This document shows, one piece after another, positions 1-9,830 of a DNA stretch of 43,429 nucleotides. Source of the DNA: Helochares maculicollis (Eukaryota; Arthropoda; Insecta; Coleoptera; Hydrophilidae); NCBI GenBank assembly GCA_033557835.1, contig JAWQRO010000310.1:1-43429 (forward strand), given 5' to 3'. The notes under the pieces are model-generated. The model had not been told where the DNA came from and did no database searches. It was given only the letters and a program-made list of their open reading frames with translations. Made by a program: the position numbers and the translations under genes. Position 1 is the first letter of the stretch. Each line of letters starts with the position of its first letter.

Positions 1-555
1 CTATTAAGGCTTGGAACGGGGAGATTAAAATAATTAAGTTTTAAGTTCATAGCGAGCTTACGACATATCCGCAGGTGTCACCCCCTCGGTAACCCTGGTT
101 TCTATACAATTATGGCTCACTTCAAGAATACGTCAAGTTTGTCATAACTTGAAATTGGTGCCGTCAAACACGCTAGGCTTGTCAGATTAAAACAATCATG
201 TAAATTTAAATAGGAAGCACATAGCGGGAAATTTAAATTCAATCGCGTTTTTCCTGTCGCGTCGCTTTCGTATTAGAAACGGAGATGACATATAAATGAA
301 CGTAATTACATTAGATTACAATTACGTTTGAAAGCACAATAGACCAGAAACAAGATAAGTTCTGTGACCTTTAATAGGTTCTATTTACTTTATAAATTGC
401 ATTACAATTTTTCATGGAAAGGTACATTATACACCGTGTAAAGTCAAACCCGTTTCTATAGTTTGCTTTAAAGCACGTCTTGAATACAAAAGAATAATTC
501 TCACATGCACTTCGGTCTAAGTTTAAACATAAATAGTGTTTACTTTTGTTTTTAG
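1..555 (+). other. Intron of the LIX1/lowfat gene (3' part)
   Basis: AT-rich sequence upstream of the first visible lowfat exon. It ends in a T-rich tract and an AG acceptor at 554-555. I see no further lowfat exon here, and the only ORFs over the region lie antisense to the exon. Earlier exons must lie before the window. I see no repeat or transposon that I can name. Confidence 0.6.
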
Positions 556-870
556 AATTGTCCCACGAAAGCTGAGGCCAGACGGAGTGCGGCCAAAATA
601 GCCTTGATGAACAGCGTCTTCAACGAGCACCCATCCAGGAGGATATCCGACGATTTCATCGAAAAAGCCGTCGCTGAAGCGAGATCGTCTTTCAAAGGTG
701 ACCCGGAAGAAGCCGACAACCCCAATACTGGAATCGGCGCCTTCCGATTTATGCTGGAGTCGAATAAAGGGAGGACGATGCTCGAATTCCAGGAGCTGAT
801 GACGGTCTTCCAACTGTTGCATTGGAACGGTAGTTTAAAGGCGATGCGGGAAAGGCAGTGTAGTCGACAG
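556..870 (+). CDS. lft: LIX1/lowfat, penultimate coding exon
   Basis: This 105-codon exon is bounded by a TTTTTAG acceptor and a CAG/GTAATA donor and is read in phase 0 from AAT at 556. The protein starts NCPTKAEARRSAAKIALMNS, continues through NEHPSRRI and DNPNTGIGAFRFMLES, and reaches FQELMTVFQLLHWNGSLKAM. These are hallmark blocks of the LIX1/LIX1-like/Drosophila Lowfat family, and the start resembles the end of a double-stranded-RNA-binding fold. In Drosophila, Lowfat binds the intracellular domains of the cadherins Fat and Dachsous and helps set their levels in growth and planar polarity control. Vertebrate LIX1 is linked to limb and smooth-muscle progenitor development. The annotated start must lie upstream, outside the window. 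Family identity is recognised by eye from very high conservation; function is inferred from the family. Confidence 0.93.
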
Positions 871-1024
871 GTAATATTAACAATTAAACCTTCCAGATTT
901 TCCATTATTTCTAACATCCAGTCTCTATTTTCTAAACGCTGAAAAATCCAATAATTCAATCCCATTCATTTCGATATAGCTTTTTGCATGTGTAATTTTC
1001 AATGTTTTACGAAATCTTTTGCAG
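871..1024 (+). other. lowfat last intron (154 bp)
   Basis: Short GT-AG intron with donor GTAATA and acceptor TCTTTTGCAG. It joins two exons in phase 0 and is AT-rich, with no other feature seen. Confidence 0.85.
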
Positions 1025-1252
1025 GAAGTAGTAGCCCATTATTCAAATAGGGCTTTGGACGACGACATGAGGTCGCAGATGGCTTTGGATTGGATAGCCA
1101 GGGAGCAAGAGTGCGCAGGCGCACTGAGAAGAGAGTTGAATCAAGCCGAGCGGGAGCTCGAATCAGCCCGTTTGGCAGGACGAGAGTTGCGTTTCCCCAA
1201 AGAAAAAAAGGACATCTTGGTATTGGCGCACAGTCAAGTAAACATGAGTTAA
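1025..1252 (+). CDS. lft: LIX1/lowfat, last coding exon with stop
   Basis: The exon has 75 codons plus a TAA stop at 1250-1252 and joins the previous exon in phase 0. It encodes EVVAHYSNRALDDDMRSQMA, then DWIAREQ, then the charged helix REL..AERELE.ARLAGRELRFPKEKKDILVLA. This is the conserved C-terminal block of LIX1 proteins; the Glu/Arg/Leu-rich stretch probably forms a helix or short coiled coil. Only about 6 residues follow the conserved ILVLA, so the C-terminus is compact. Together the two exons give the last 180 residues of a protein that is usually about 250-340 residues long. There is no sign of a break. Confidence 0.93.
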   Translation, partial: EVVAHYSNRALDDDMRSQMALDWIAREQECAGALRRELNQAERELESARLAGRELRFPKEKKDILVLAHSQVNMS

Positions 1253-1625
1253 GTCATTCGCGAGTGTACTAAATAAGTGATACAACGCCAAATGAACTAC
1301 GATTTAAAAAATTGAAAGCCGAGCCAGTCCGATTCGTTGTATTATATTTTATTTCGAAGCCGTCTTGATATTATGTTACTTATGTTAAGTGAGACTGTTT
1401 TTTGTTGTTTAAAATTAATTTTTATTACTTAATGTTATGTATAAAATGTGATTGGTTGACGAAAGCTGATTTTATGTCGATCTCGTTATGATATTTATTG
1501 GAAATTCTACTGTTAAGTCTTCCTTTTACTTTATCTTGTCCATTTTAACACGCGGGACACTTAACAGTTGAATGTAAGTCTTAGTTTTTTAAGATGTTGT
1601 GTAATAAAATTATTTTTTTTAAATT
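1253..1625 (+). terminator. lft: lowfat 3' UTR and polyadenylation signal
   Basis: AT-rich sequence after the stop. AATAAA lies at 1603-1608 and is followed by a T-rich stretch, which is a good polyadenylation context about 350 nt after the stop codon. The exact cleavage site cannot be seen. Confidence 0.65.
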
Positions 1626-2871
1626 CTAAAAAAAAGATTGCTATTGCCAATGTGTAGTCAATTTATATTTGATTTATTTATAATATATAAACTTTTTAAT
1701 AGCGTGTTTTTTATTTTTCCCCGTTGAATTTCAAGCCGCGATGAAGTGCTGCTTCGCCCAATTACGACAGGTGTATCAGAAAACTCGTTGCACACCTGTC
1801 CCTCGTTGTCAACTCTTCTCGTGAAACGATCTCATTATGCACCAAAATGCTAAAAAATTACTTTTTGACAATCCTTTGTTCTCAGACGCCCTCCATTTTT
1901 AATTTAACTTGCACACTTTCCGCTCAAACCGGACATCTCCTTCTTAGCCACCTGACAGTGGATATTCCTCCTGTACCACTTTGAGAATAGCACATGCAAT
2001 GAATGATTCGTGTGGGAAGCGTCGTACAACAGTATGCAACAGTACCCAATCCAAGGCTTAATAAACTGTCCCCGTACTGGAAACCCCTGCAGTATCGTAA
2101 TGAAATGAAATTTATTTTCTCCGGCCTTTGCGTTTCCCATTATCCCCAGCATCAGCCAGCACCCGTCTTCGGAGCGAAGGCAACGCAAAGAAGAACGGTA
2201 CTAATACACCTTACTTCATAAATTGCAACTGGTCCAATCGACATGAAATTCTATTAGAGGAATAGCGTAATTTTCAAACAGGTTTCGCTTATTTAAGAGA
2301 AAAAAGTGTTGCTCTTTACATAAGCACTTTAATTGGCCTGAGAGAGAGACGTCATTAATCCTGATACAAAGTTGCAGACTTTGCATATTATTAACAGACT
2401 CTGCGATATTTATAGCTATTCATAAACGCAAAATTGGCATTTTTCAACAAAGGGAGAGTACAGTTCCAAATTATAGTTCTCGTTGAGTTACCATTACGGA
2501 GTAATTAAAGACGAAAAGCACGACGGAATTTTAAGTAGTACCGATAAAGCTTGAAGATGGTTCGATGAATGCGGATTCGTTACAAGGCTCATTTATTATG
2601 TTTATGAGAATTAATAATGTTACTCCTAATTAATATGCAAGAACATACCGCGACGCAGTTTTATATTTTAGTTGTTGCAAAGTAAAACGAGTAATGATGA
2701 TAGAAGCAAGCAAGTTTTCTACGCCTGCTTTCCTTCATATCTATACTAACCATTGCCCATAGTTTTGCTTGCGTACATTTTAAAACTTACTTGATGTTTC
2801 ATCACAATATTAATGGAAGCAATTTGGTTGCAATCCAAATTGCATATATCAAACTAACATTGATGATGCTG
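1626..2871. other. Intergenic region, mostly unique sequence
   Basis: No gene or recognisable transposon. The part from about 1725 to 2200 is richer in G and C than its surroundings and not repetitive. It includes the inverted pair of CACCTG-type E-boxes annotated separately. The 60-90 codon ORFs here overlap on opposite strands and resemble nothing I know. The rest is AT-rich. Confidence 0.5.
1766..1800. promoter_or_regulatory. Inverted pair of CACCTG E-boxes
   Basis: GACAGGTGT at 1766-1774 is the exact reverse complement of ACACCTGTC at 1792-1800, with 17 bp between them. Each arm holds CAGGTG/CACCTG, the core bound by Snail/Escargot-type zinc fingers and some bHLH proteins. Any regulatory role is inferred from the motif only; the pair could also be chance. 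Confidence 0.3.
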
Positions 2872-4161
2872 CGAGGGTACTCCCTAAAGTACTCGACCTA
2901 ACAAAGAATACACAAAAAATTAGGAAAAAAATTATTTCTCAATATAGTCTTCTTTCAACTCAACAAACTTTTCCCAGCGATGTTCAATGGCTTCGATATC
3001 CTGTTTAAAGTGAGTACCTTCGAGCACCTCAAAATAGCCATCAATCGCAGAGGCCACTTCCTCATTATTGGCCAATCTTTCACCACCAAGTCATTTTTTC
3101 AAGTTTGAAAAAGAAAATAATCCGAGGGGGACAAATCTGGTGAATAAGCTGCGTGAGGAAGCAATTCCAGTGGTACTTCAATCATTGATTTTGGACACCG
3201 CGATAACGGATGTGTGAACTGGTGCATTGTTTTGATGAAGCAACACTTGCTTTTCCGCCAAATACGGTCGTTTTTTCTTCATTTCATCACTCAAACGCTG
3301 CAATATAATGTTGATTGGTTTTTCTTCTTGAAGATAATCAATGAAAATTATCCCACGCGCATCCCCAAAACTGATGGTATGACCTTCCCTGCATATCGAA
3401 CTGTCTTCGCCTTTTTTGGAGACGATTCTCTACTTTCAGACCAATATTTTGACTATGCCTTCGTACTAGGAGTGAAATGACAGACCCATGTTTCATCCAT
3501 AGTTAGGAGTCGACGCAAAACGTCCAAATTTTCATTCAATATGCGATGTACAGCACTTTTTGAAATGTGGAGTTTCTTTACCATTTCTGGCTTGGTCCTC
3601 GAGACGAGGTTTTTGGTTCACTGTGAGCAAACGGGGCACCCATCTTGGGCTCGGCTTTCTCATGTCCAAATCCTCAGTCATTATGCAATGTACTGCAATT
3701 TTGGAAATGCCTACAATGTCTGCCAGCTTGCAATACTCAATCGATGGTCATCCAATATTTTCTTTACCATCTCTGCCATGGTCACCCCATTTGGTGGACC
3801 ACCAAGATGTTCGTCTGAGCAGTTCGTCTCGTTTAAACTCTGCCACTTAGTAATTTACTGTTGTTAACGAAGGAGCAGACTCCCCCAGAGTAAAATATGC
3901 CTCGGCTTTGATCTGGGTTGGACTTAGATCTTTGAAATGAAAGTATTGTATCACATAACGATGAACAAATGTTTACAAATTCACTGAGAGCATTTTCTAT
4001 TTATGAGTACCCAACAAATACCAAAGAACGTAGCGTGTTAAATCTTGAAACGTAATTAAGCTCATGAGCATTATAAGGCTAGTACTTTTTCCCATAGTAA
4101 TTTTTTTAAAGCAACAGCCGCAATCTATACGTCAGTATGGGTACTTAAGGGACCACCCTCG
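2872..4161 (-). mobile_element. Full-length but decayed mariner element
   Basis: The 1,290-bp element has terminal inverted repeats starting CGAGGGTACTCCCTAAAGTA at the left and CGAGGGTGGTCCCTTAAGTA (reverse strand) at the right. A TA follows the right end; the left flank has TG, likely a mutated TA. The minus strand encodes a mariner-type transposase in pieces across several frames. Visible parts are the catalytic LLHQNNAPVHTS region (normally HHDNA), a linker with FSNLKKWLGGERLANNEEV, and the C-terminal block ending IEHRWEKFVELKEDYIE. An upstream block with LTVNQK.. corresponds to the inter-domain WVP(H/R)LLT motif. Multiple stops and frame changes make it inactive. Identity as mariner (Tc1/mariner, DD34D) is secure; the subfamily is not. 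Confidence 0.88.
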
Positions 4162-5118
4162 TACCAAGTGTTCAACACGTATTTCTCTGTGAATCATTCA
4201 ACATCTCATATTTCTTTTTTCATGCAATATTTACTATCATCGTTACTTTTTCTCGTTAATTTTAAACCTAAAAATATGTTTCGCTTCATAAAACAAACTA
4301 TTTATATTAATTTGTTTCCTTTACGTTCTGGCCTGGACATTCGCTGATCGTCCTAACAAAGAAGTTTTATTTATTTTCAATCCTTTTACTTTACAGATGG
4401 TGCACAGCTTGTAATCTTAAGCCAAATCACCTGGTCTTCGCGAACAAACTTAAAGTTGTAATAATTACATTCCTTCTAAATACGCCAGATTATCACTGTA
4501 CAATGATTGTGGTTTTCATAATTATGGTAAAAAAATGGCTTATCCACTTGATTTATCAAGTTGTAAAACCATAATCCAGTGCCTATTCTTTTAGCTCACT
4601 ATATTTTACAAAAGTAAAACGGTTAACCAGTAGTTTTTTATTTTTAAATACAATTTACGGAATAACTTCAGTTTATCACGAGAGACTTAAGTCGTACTCT
4701 TTCTTAAATAACTTTTCTAGCGACTTTTAAGTCGTTCCTTTTGTAAACAAAATATCAATTACCTCATTTTTGCAAGTATTCCTTTCCAAATGGTAGTAAA
4801 TCTATTTATTGTTAGTTGAAATTCGTTTAAACTTTACGAAACGCCAGCAACAAGACAATCAAAACTTAAAAGTTGTCTGTACTATAACAAACATATTTTA
4901 TGATTGAAGGAATAATGATGATTCGTATATTGTTATTTACTATATATTTGCATATAATTTTATTACACAGTGAACAAATTATTTTGTTGCGCGGTAAGAT
5001 TTATGATTTATCCTGATAATTACCATGAAGACAGTCTTTTAGAGAGATACTGCTAAGAAGATCCTACATGAATGCACAAAGTGGTTGGTTTGAGTATTTT
5101 CGTATAAAACAATTCTAA
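4162..5118. other. AT-rich intergenic stretch
   Basis: No coding signal. It contains a small imperfect hairpin-forming repeat at 4505-4576 (annotated separately) and otherwise nothing I can name. Confidence 0.5.
4505..4576. repeat. Small nested inverted repeat
   Basis: GATTGTGGTTTT at 4505-4516 pairs with AAAACCATAATC at 4565-4576 (11 of 12). Inside it, ACTTGA and TCAAGT form a second short palindrome. The total is about 72 bp. It may be a relic of a short inverted-repeat element or chance in AT-rich DNA. Confidence 0.3.
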
Positions 5119-5434
5119 CAGTTGACCAAATTTTACTAACTAATTCAGGGGTACATTGCAATATGTCTTCAGCAAGTTAAACTGACAAAATAAGGGACTT
5201 AAAATCAATCACGGGAGACTCAACACGAGAGCTTAGATTCGAAGGTGACATAATCCTTCCAATGAACAATCCGAACAAATTGCAAAATGTAATCAAAGAG
5301 CTGGTATATACTACCAATCTGGAAGTGGACAGCAAATCAACCAATCAAAGACACAAGTTATGTTCAAAGAATTTACCCTAGCTAGAGACATCACCGTGAA
5401 TGGAGCAACATTGGCATAAGTTGACGAATGGGTA
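5119..5434 (+). mobile_element. RTE-type LINE fragment, reverse transcriptase palm end
   Basis: The plus strand has LRFEGDIILP (degenerate form of the LRFADDIVL catalytic motif), a following helix with LQNVIKELVYTTNLEVDSK, and then SKTQVMF and ITVNGATLA in another frame. This order is typical of the endonuclease-reverse transcriptase LINEs of the RTE group. The DNA aligns with the second copy at about 7890-8170, so it is an independent copy and not the other half of it. The fragment stops at VDEW(V), just where mariner sequence begins, so a mariner probably inserted there. Frameshifts and stops are present. Confidence 0.65.
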
Positions 5435-6140
5435 TCCAATAAGTTTTGCTGTTCTATTAGAAAAACACAATTTTATTGTTTGATGTACATTTTACTTTTT
5501 AATATAATCTCCCTGAACATCAATACACTTGTTCCAACAATATTCAAATTTATAAATTCCATCCCTGAGGTGAGAATCTGAAAGGGCTGCAAAATACGCT
5601 TCCACATCTATTATGACCTCATCTTTTCATGAAAAACGTTTTCCACGCATGCATTTGTTTAAGTCTGAAAGCAGATGGAAGTCGCTAGTGAACACCATGG
5701 ATTTGAACAACAATTCAAGCTTTAATTTGTAGATTTTAGCCACTGATATTGACTCTTTGGTACGGTGCATTGTCCTGACGAAAAATGATTTGTTTCTTCT
5801 GCACACCAGGTCTTCTATCGCGCATATTTTTCCTCATCTGGTCTAAATGGTAATATTCAGAATTTATTGTTTTACCAGTTTACAAGTAATCTACGAACAA
5901 AATTTCTTTCGCATCCCAAAACACTGATGCTAACACCTTCTCGGCCGATTTCTGGACACGAACTCGTTTCGAAACCGAAGAACCACGTTCACACTACCCA
6001 TTAGTATCTTGTTTTGATTCAGAATCACGGTGATAGACCCAAGTCTCATCAATAGCGATGAATCGAAGCACAAGATTCACTTTATCCTTTCGAAAACGCT
6101 CTAAATGTTGCTGAGAAAGTCGCTTTCGAATGTATTTTCT
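5435..6140 (-). mobile_element. Mariner remnant A (C-terminal half, truncated)
   Basis: Minus-strand reading gives, in order, FIAIDETWVYHRDSESK (first catalytic aspartate region), VFWDAKEILFVDYL, IIFRQDNAPY (second catalytic aspartate region), and the C-terminal YFAALSDSHLRDGIYKFEYC followed by WNKCIDVQGDYI. This is the mariner order. Stops and frame changes are present. The N-terminal part is missing because the copy abuts a second related mariner at about 6140, inside a block equivalent to the inter-domain linker. Confidence 0.8.
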
Positions 6141-6320
6141 GGTTTGAAATACACTTTATTATTCAGTATAGCCTCCCTGAACATCAATATACTGGTTCCA
6201 GCGCGATTCCAATTTATGAATTCCATCCCTGAAGTGTGAATCGGCAAAATACGCTTGCATATCTGTTATTACCTACTCATTTGATGAAAAACGTTTTCCA
6301 TGTATGAATTTTTTAGGTCT
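6001..6320 (+). repeat. Left arm of a ~320-bp inverted duplication
   Basis: The reverse complement of this segment recurs at 8701-9022 with only scattered mismatches; the 60 bp at 6261-6320 match 8701-8760 exactly. The arm spans the junction at ~6140 between mariner remnants A and B. The two arms are separated by about 2.4 kb that hold the rest of mariner B and an RTE fragment. Confidence 0.9.
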
Positions 6321-7255
6321 AGAAACAGATAGAAGTTGTTAGGGGCCAAATCTGGTGAATATGGTGAATATGCCAACAAGTCGAACTTAAATTCATGAAT
6401 TTTAGCCATTGTCAAAATGCTTTTGTGATACGGTGCATTGTCCTGATCAAAAAGGATTTTTTCATCTGCCAACCGGATCTTTTTTCACGATTTTATTTCC
6501 TTCACCTGGTCTCAAAGGTTACAATAATATTCAGAATTCATTGTTTTACTAGTTTGCAAGTAATCCTTTCGCATCCCAAAAAACTGATGTTAGAATGTTC
6601 TGGGTCGACTTCTGGTAACGAACTCGTTTCGGAACCGAAGAACCAGGCTCACACCACTCTTTAGCCTCCTATTTTGATTCAGAATCATGGTGATAGACGC
6701 ATCCATAGTGATGAATCGCCGGCCAGGATCCACTTTACCGAAAACGCTGTAAATGTTTCTGTGAAAGTCGCATTCGAATGTGTTCCTGTTCCATTGTTGG
6801 CGAATGCGACATCCATTGTGCACAAGCAGCTCTCTGAAACGCAATACTTTACTCAAAATATTGCTTATCCTGCCCAATGAGATGCCTACTGTAGGGCTTC
6901 TGCTAAATCTCTTTGTTACTCGACGATTTTCCAATATGATATCCTATATTTTTCTACGATTTCTGGTGTTGTTGCTGTTTTTGGACGTCTTTGATGCGGA
7001 TCGTCTTCAAGGCTTATATAACCATGTTTAAATTCGGCAACCCATTTTTCTACTGTACTAAATTGATGACTAAGAGTCTTTTCAACATTCGTTCATAAAT
7101 GTCCTTTACTTTTAAGTCTTCTAAAAAAATTCAATCATGATACACGATACTTGATTTTTCCATTGTAAAAAATAATGTGACACGTCAATAGTAAATGGCT
7201 TGCAAACAAAGAATGAATTGACAGATTGAAATGAAACTTCACATACGTTCATATG
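6140..7255 (-). mobile_element. Mariner remnant B, related to remnant A
   Basis: This is a second copy of the same mariner family. Its C-terminal start (CCTCCCTGAACATCAATATA at about 6171) repeats the start of remnant A at about 5505. Minus-strand pieces include the second catalytic block IRFDQDNAPYHKSILTMAKI (as read near 6440), the YSPYSPDLAPNNFYLF block and, further on, VDPGRRFITMDASITMI, a degenerate first catalytic block. The upper end has an AT-rich tail with no clear terminal repeat. No intact reading frame remains. Confidence 0.75.
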
Positions 7256-7370
7256 AAGAGTGAACCAACATAACAATAAAAGGGTTAGTAGCAGCACCGT
7301 TGCTTATCGAGCCGCAAACCATATTGGTACTATTTATTTATGGGCGAAATAGTTGCATATGCTGATTAAA
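7256..7370. other. Short spacer between mariner B and the RTE fragment
   Basis: No feature seen; it may be residual transposon or original flanking sequence. Confidence 0.4.
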
Positions 7371-8700
7371 AGTGATTAAAACTAACAATTGAAGAACCAC
7401 CAGAAGTAGCAGCTGAAGTAGTAATGACTCAAAAACCACTGAAAAATGGCAGACCAGCTGGACAGGACAAAACAGCTGAAATTCTCAAATTAACAGGCAA
7501 TCAAACGCTTACTTGCTTAGCAAAGATATACTCCCATTGCATTCATAAAAGGAAGCCCCTAAAACTATTGTAATACTGACTCATAAGAAAGGTAGCTTAG
7601 AAGACATCAGAAATTATTGATAAAGAGAGAAGGGAAATAATCAGCAGAACCAAAAAACGTACTATGCCATCGTCAATAGCTTTCATTGACTTTGGAAAAG
7701 CTTTTGAGTCAATCCTTCCTGTGGATATAGTAGAAGCCCTAATACTGTAAAGCATAGACAAAGTCTGCATCGAAATCCTCAACAATATATACGAGAAAGC
7801 AAAAGCAGAAGTGAAACTCCATAAACCAAATGGCGAGTTCTCAACAACAAGAGATGTCTGTCAAGCAGACTCGATCTCTTCTAAGCTATTCACGGGCACA
7901 TTGGAGTACGTCTTCAACCAATTAAACTGAGAAAATACGGGACTAAAAATCAATGGTGAAGTACTTAACAACCTTCGATTTGCAGATGACATGGTCTTAG
8001 TTACGAATAGTCCAGACGTGTTAGAAAATCTATTTAACGAATTAAATACTGCCAGTCAGAAAGTAAAAAATGAACCATTCAAAGACAAAAGTAATGTTCA
8101 ACGAACTTCCTCCAGACGTTGACATTACCGGGAATGGAATGACATTTGAACAATATGACGAATTTGTATACTTAGACCAATCTGTCCACGCTTCAGGAGC
8201 GTTGCTCACAGGAATAAACGGAAGAAGCAAACTGGCTTGGGGAGCATTCGAGAGTAATTGCACAACATTCAAATCCAAAATATCTCTCGATCTATAAAGT
8301 AAAGACAACGAACAATAATCTTATCAGTACAAACATATGGCTGTGATTATTTGATTCTAAAAGCATGCATCACACAGAAGCTTTTCACTACACAAAGATT
8401 TTTGGAAAGAAACACGTTAGGAATAATGAAGTAAGACAGCAAAATAAGTGATCGGATAAAAGAAAGAACTACAGGACTGAAGTTATCATGAGAATAATGT
8501 CCCTAAAATGGCAATGGCAACAATGCAAAGAGAACTGACAATAATATGGCCCATGAGATCTATCGAGTGATACCCCAGAAACGCAAAGCAGCCAAGGAAC
8601 TACCGACAAAACAGATGCGACCGAGACATTAGAAAGATCGAAAAAACAGCTTGGTTTAGAATAACTAACAACAAACGACACTTGGAAAAGTCCAATGCAA
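7371..8700 (+). mobile_element. RTE-type LINE fragment, reverse transcriptase and downstream region
   Basis: Plus-strand pieces in the right order for an RTE-group reverse transcriptase: KNGRPAGQDKTAEILKL near 7440 (usual form: G.D.I..E.LK), AFIDFGKAFESI at about 7680 (usual form FIDYEKAFDSV), and NLRFADDMVL with the catalytic FADD codons at 7979-7990. Then follow SKTKVMFN at 8072 on, ITGNGMTFEQYDEFVYLDQS (the NYVYLGQ block), NGRSKLAWGAFES, TYGCD (8335), and MSLKWQWQQCKEN (the KLKWQWAGH block). The catalytic aspartates survive but the frame is broken many times, so the copy is dead. No endonuclease domain is visible upstream, so the element is 5' truncated, as is usual for LINEs. Confidence 0.82.
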
Positions 8701-9022
8701 AGACCTAAAAAATTCATACATGGAAAACGTTTTTCATCAAATGAGTAGGTAATAACAGATATGCAAGCGTATTTTGCAGATTCACACTTCAGGGGTGGAA
8801 TTCATAAATTGGAATCGCACTAGAACCAGTCTATTGATGTTCAGGGAGGCTATACTGAATAATAAAGTGTATTTCAAACCAGAAAATACATTCGAAAGCG
8901 ACTTTCTCAGCAACATTTAGAGCGTTTTAGAAAGGATAAAGTGAATCTTGTGCTTCGATTCATCGCTATTGATGAGACTTGGGTCTATCACCATGATTCT
9001 GAATCAAAACAAGATACTAATG
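8701..9022 (-). repeat. Right arm of the inverted duplication (mariner junction copy)
   Basis: This is the reverse complement of 6001-6320. It carries the same mariner A/mariner B junction, so here the mariner sequence reads on the plus strand (IAIDETWVYHHDSESKQDTN at about 8965-9020). Weak similarity continues to about 9042. The left edge at 8701 is sharp against the RTE sequence. Confidence 0.9.
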
Positions 9023-9044
9023 AAGAGTGTCAGTGTGAAATTGG

Positions 9045-9420
9045 GCATTCACGCTGACATGCCAACAAGTCCCCTCTAGAGAGAAAACCTAAGATACCAA
9101 AACCAGGGTAACTGTGCTGAAAATAAAAATAGAAGGCAGAAAATTAAGAGGCTACACCCTGCTTGAAATATTTATGATGCCGCTTTGAACATTTTTATTT
9201 ACAACGAATATAAGTATAAGCTTTCTAGCAGCACAAAAACGCCTCACTTTTTTCACCCCAAAGCTCAAAAACAAGCTTTATATTTTGAAAACACGATCTC
9301 GATGTACAAATTTGCCGATAGAGGGCACTGCAATTTAGAGAATCAACGTAAAAACAAATTCTGTAGAGCGCTCGACTTATGCAACCAAGTATGCTCGTAA
9401 CGGCTTCTGCGGCCAAACAC
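9045..9420. other. Unassigned AT-rich spacer
   Basis: No gene recognised. A 71-codon plus-strand ORF at 9185-9400 overlaps an antisense ORF and has no family resemblance that I can see. Confidence 0.4.
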
Positions 9421-9800
9421 GAACTTATTTTGGGGCTTTTGTTAACTTTGCCAATGATTTCGCTAATCGCATTAAAACTTTAGATGATACGCAGCCGTTC
9501 TGGGTTTAATTACGTTTCGATTCGCGATTATTTCGCCCTGTTTCAGCAAATCTGTCTGGCTGGCGATAGGCAGCGTCATCTGGTCGCTGGAGTAGTATTC
9601 AAATTGAGCTCTACATGATCCGCCCCCCCATCTAATCAGTCTACTAGATTTTTACACACGCAAACGTTGTAGCAATATTTTGTTTGTTCCTAACACAGGG
9701 TGAACTGTAGTTTAGTGATGCGAACTGAGTATTTCGTTACTTCCAAAGGCCACTGAGATTTTTTTATATGTTTTTTACGGGGCATGGATAATCTTTAACG
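9421..9800 (+). promoter_or_regulatory. Putative FCHo promoter and 5' leader region
   Basis: This region immediately precedes the first coding exon. From about 9470 to 9630 it is unusually rich in CpG and low in repeats for this window (GCAGCCG, TTCGATTCGCG, GGCGATAGGCAGCG, TGGTCGCTGG), which fits a promoter. No TATA box or transcription start can be assigned from sequence alone. The leader ends in the short upstream ORF listed separately. Confidence 0.4.
9784..9798 (+). promoter_or_regulatory. Four-codon upstream ORF before the FCHo start
   Basis: ATG GAT AAT CTT TAA (Met-Asp-Asn-Leu-stop) in a strong initiation context (GGCATGG: G at -3 and +4). Its stop ends 2 nt before the FCHo ATG at 9801. 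If the leader is unspliced here, ribosomes would meet this start first and would have to reinitiate or leak past. Whether the mature mRNA contains it is not known. Confidence 0.5.
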
Positions 9801-9830
9801 ATGACTGTGGACTTTAATGATTACTTTTGG
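9801..9830 (+). CDS. FCHo: FCHo coding exon 1 (10 codons, start)
   Basis: ATG followed by TVDFNDYFW, then donor GTAAGC. FCHo proteins begin with a short segment ending (N/Y)FWGEKN, and joining Trp-10 to the GEKNNGYDVLYHNMK of exon 2 restores exactly that. The A at -3 suits initiation. The exon is far too short for ORF scanning and was found only from the family's N-terminal pattern. Confidence 0.88.

Noticed and set aside
523..965. 99- and 137-codon minus-strand ORFs
   Set aside because: They are antisense shadows of the lowfat exon at 556-870.
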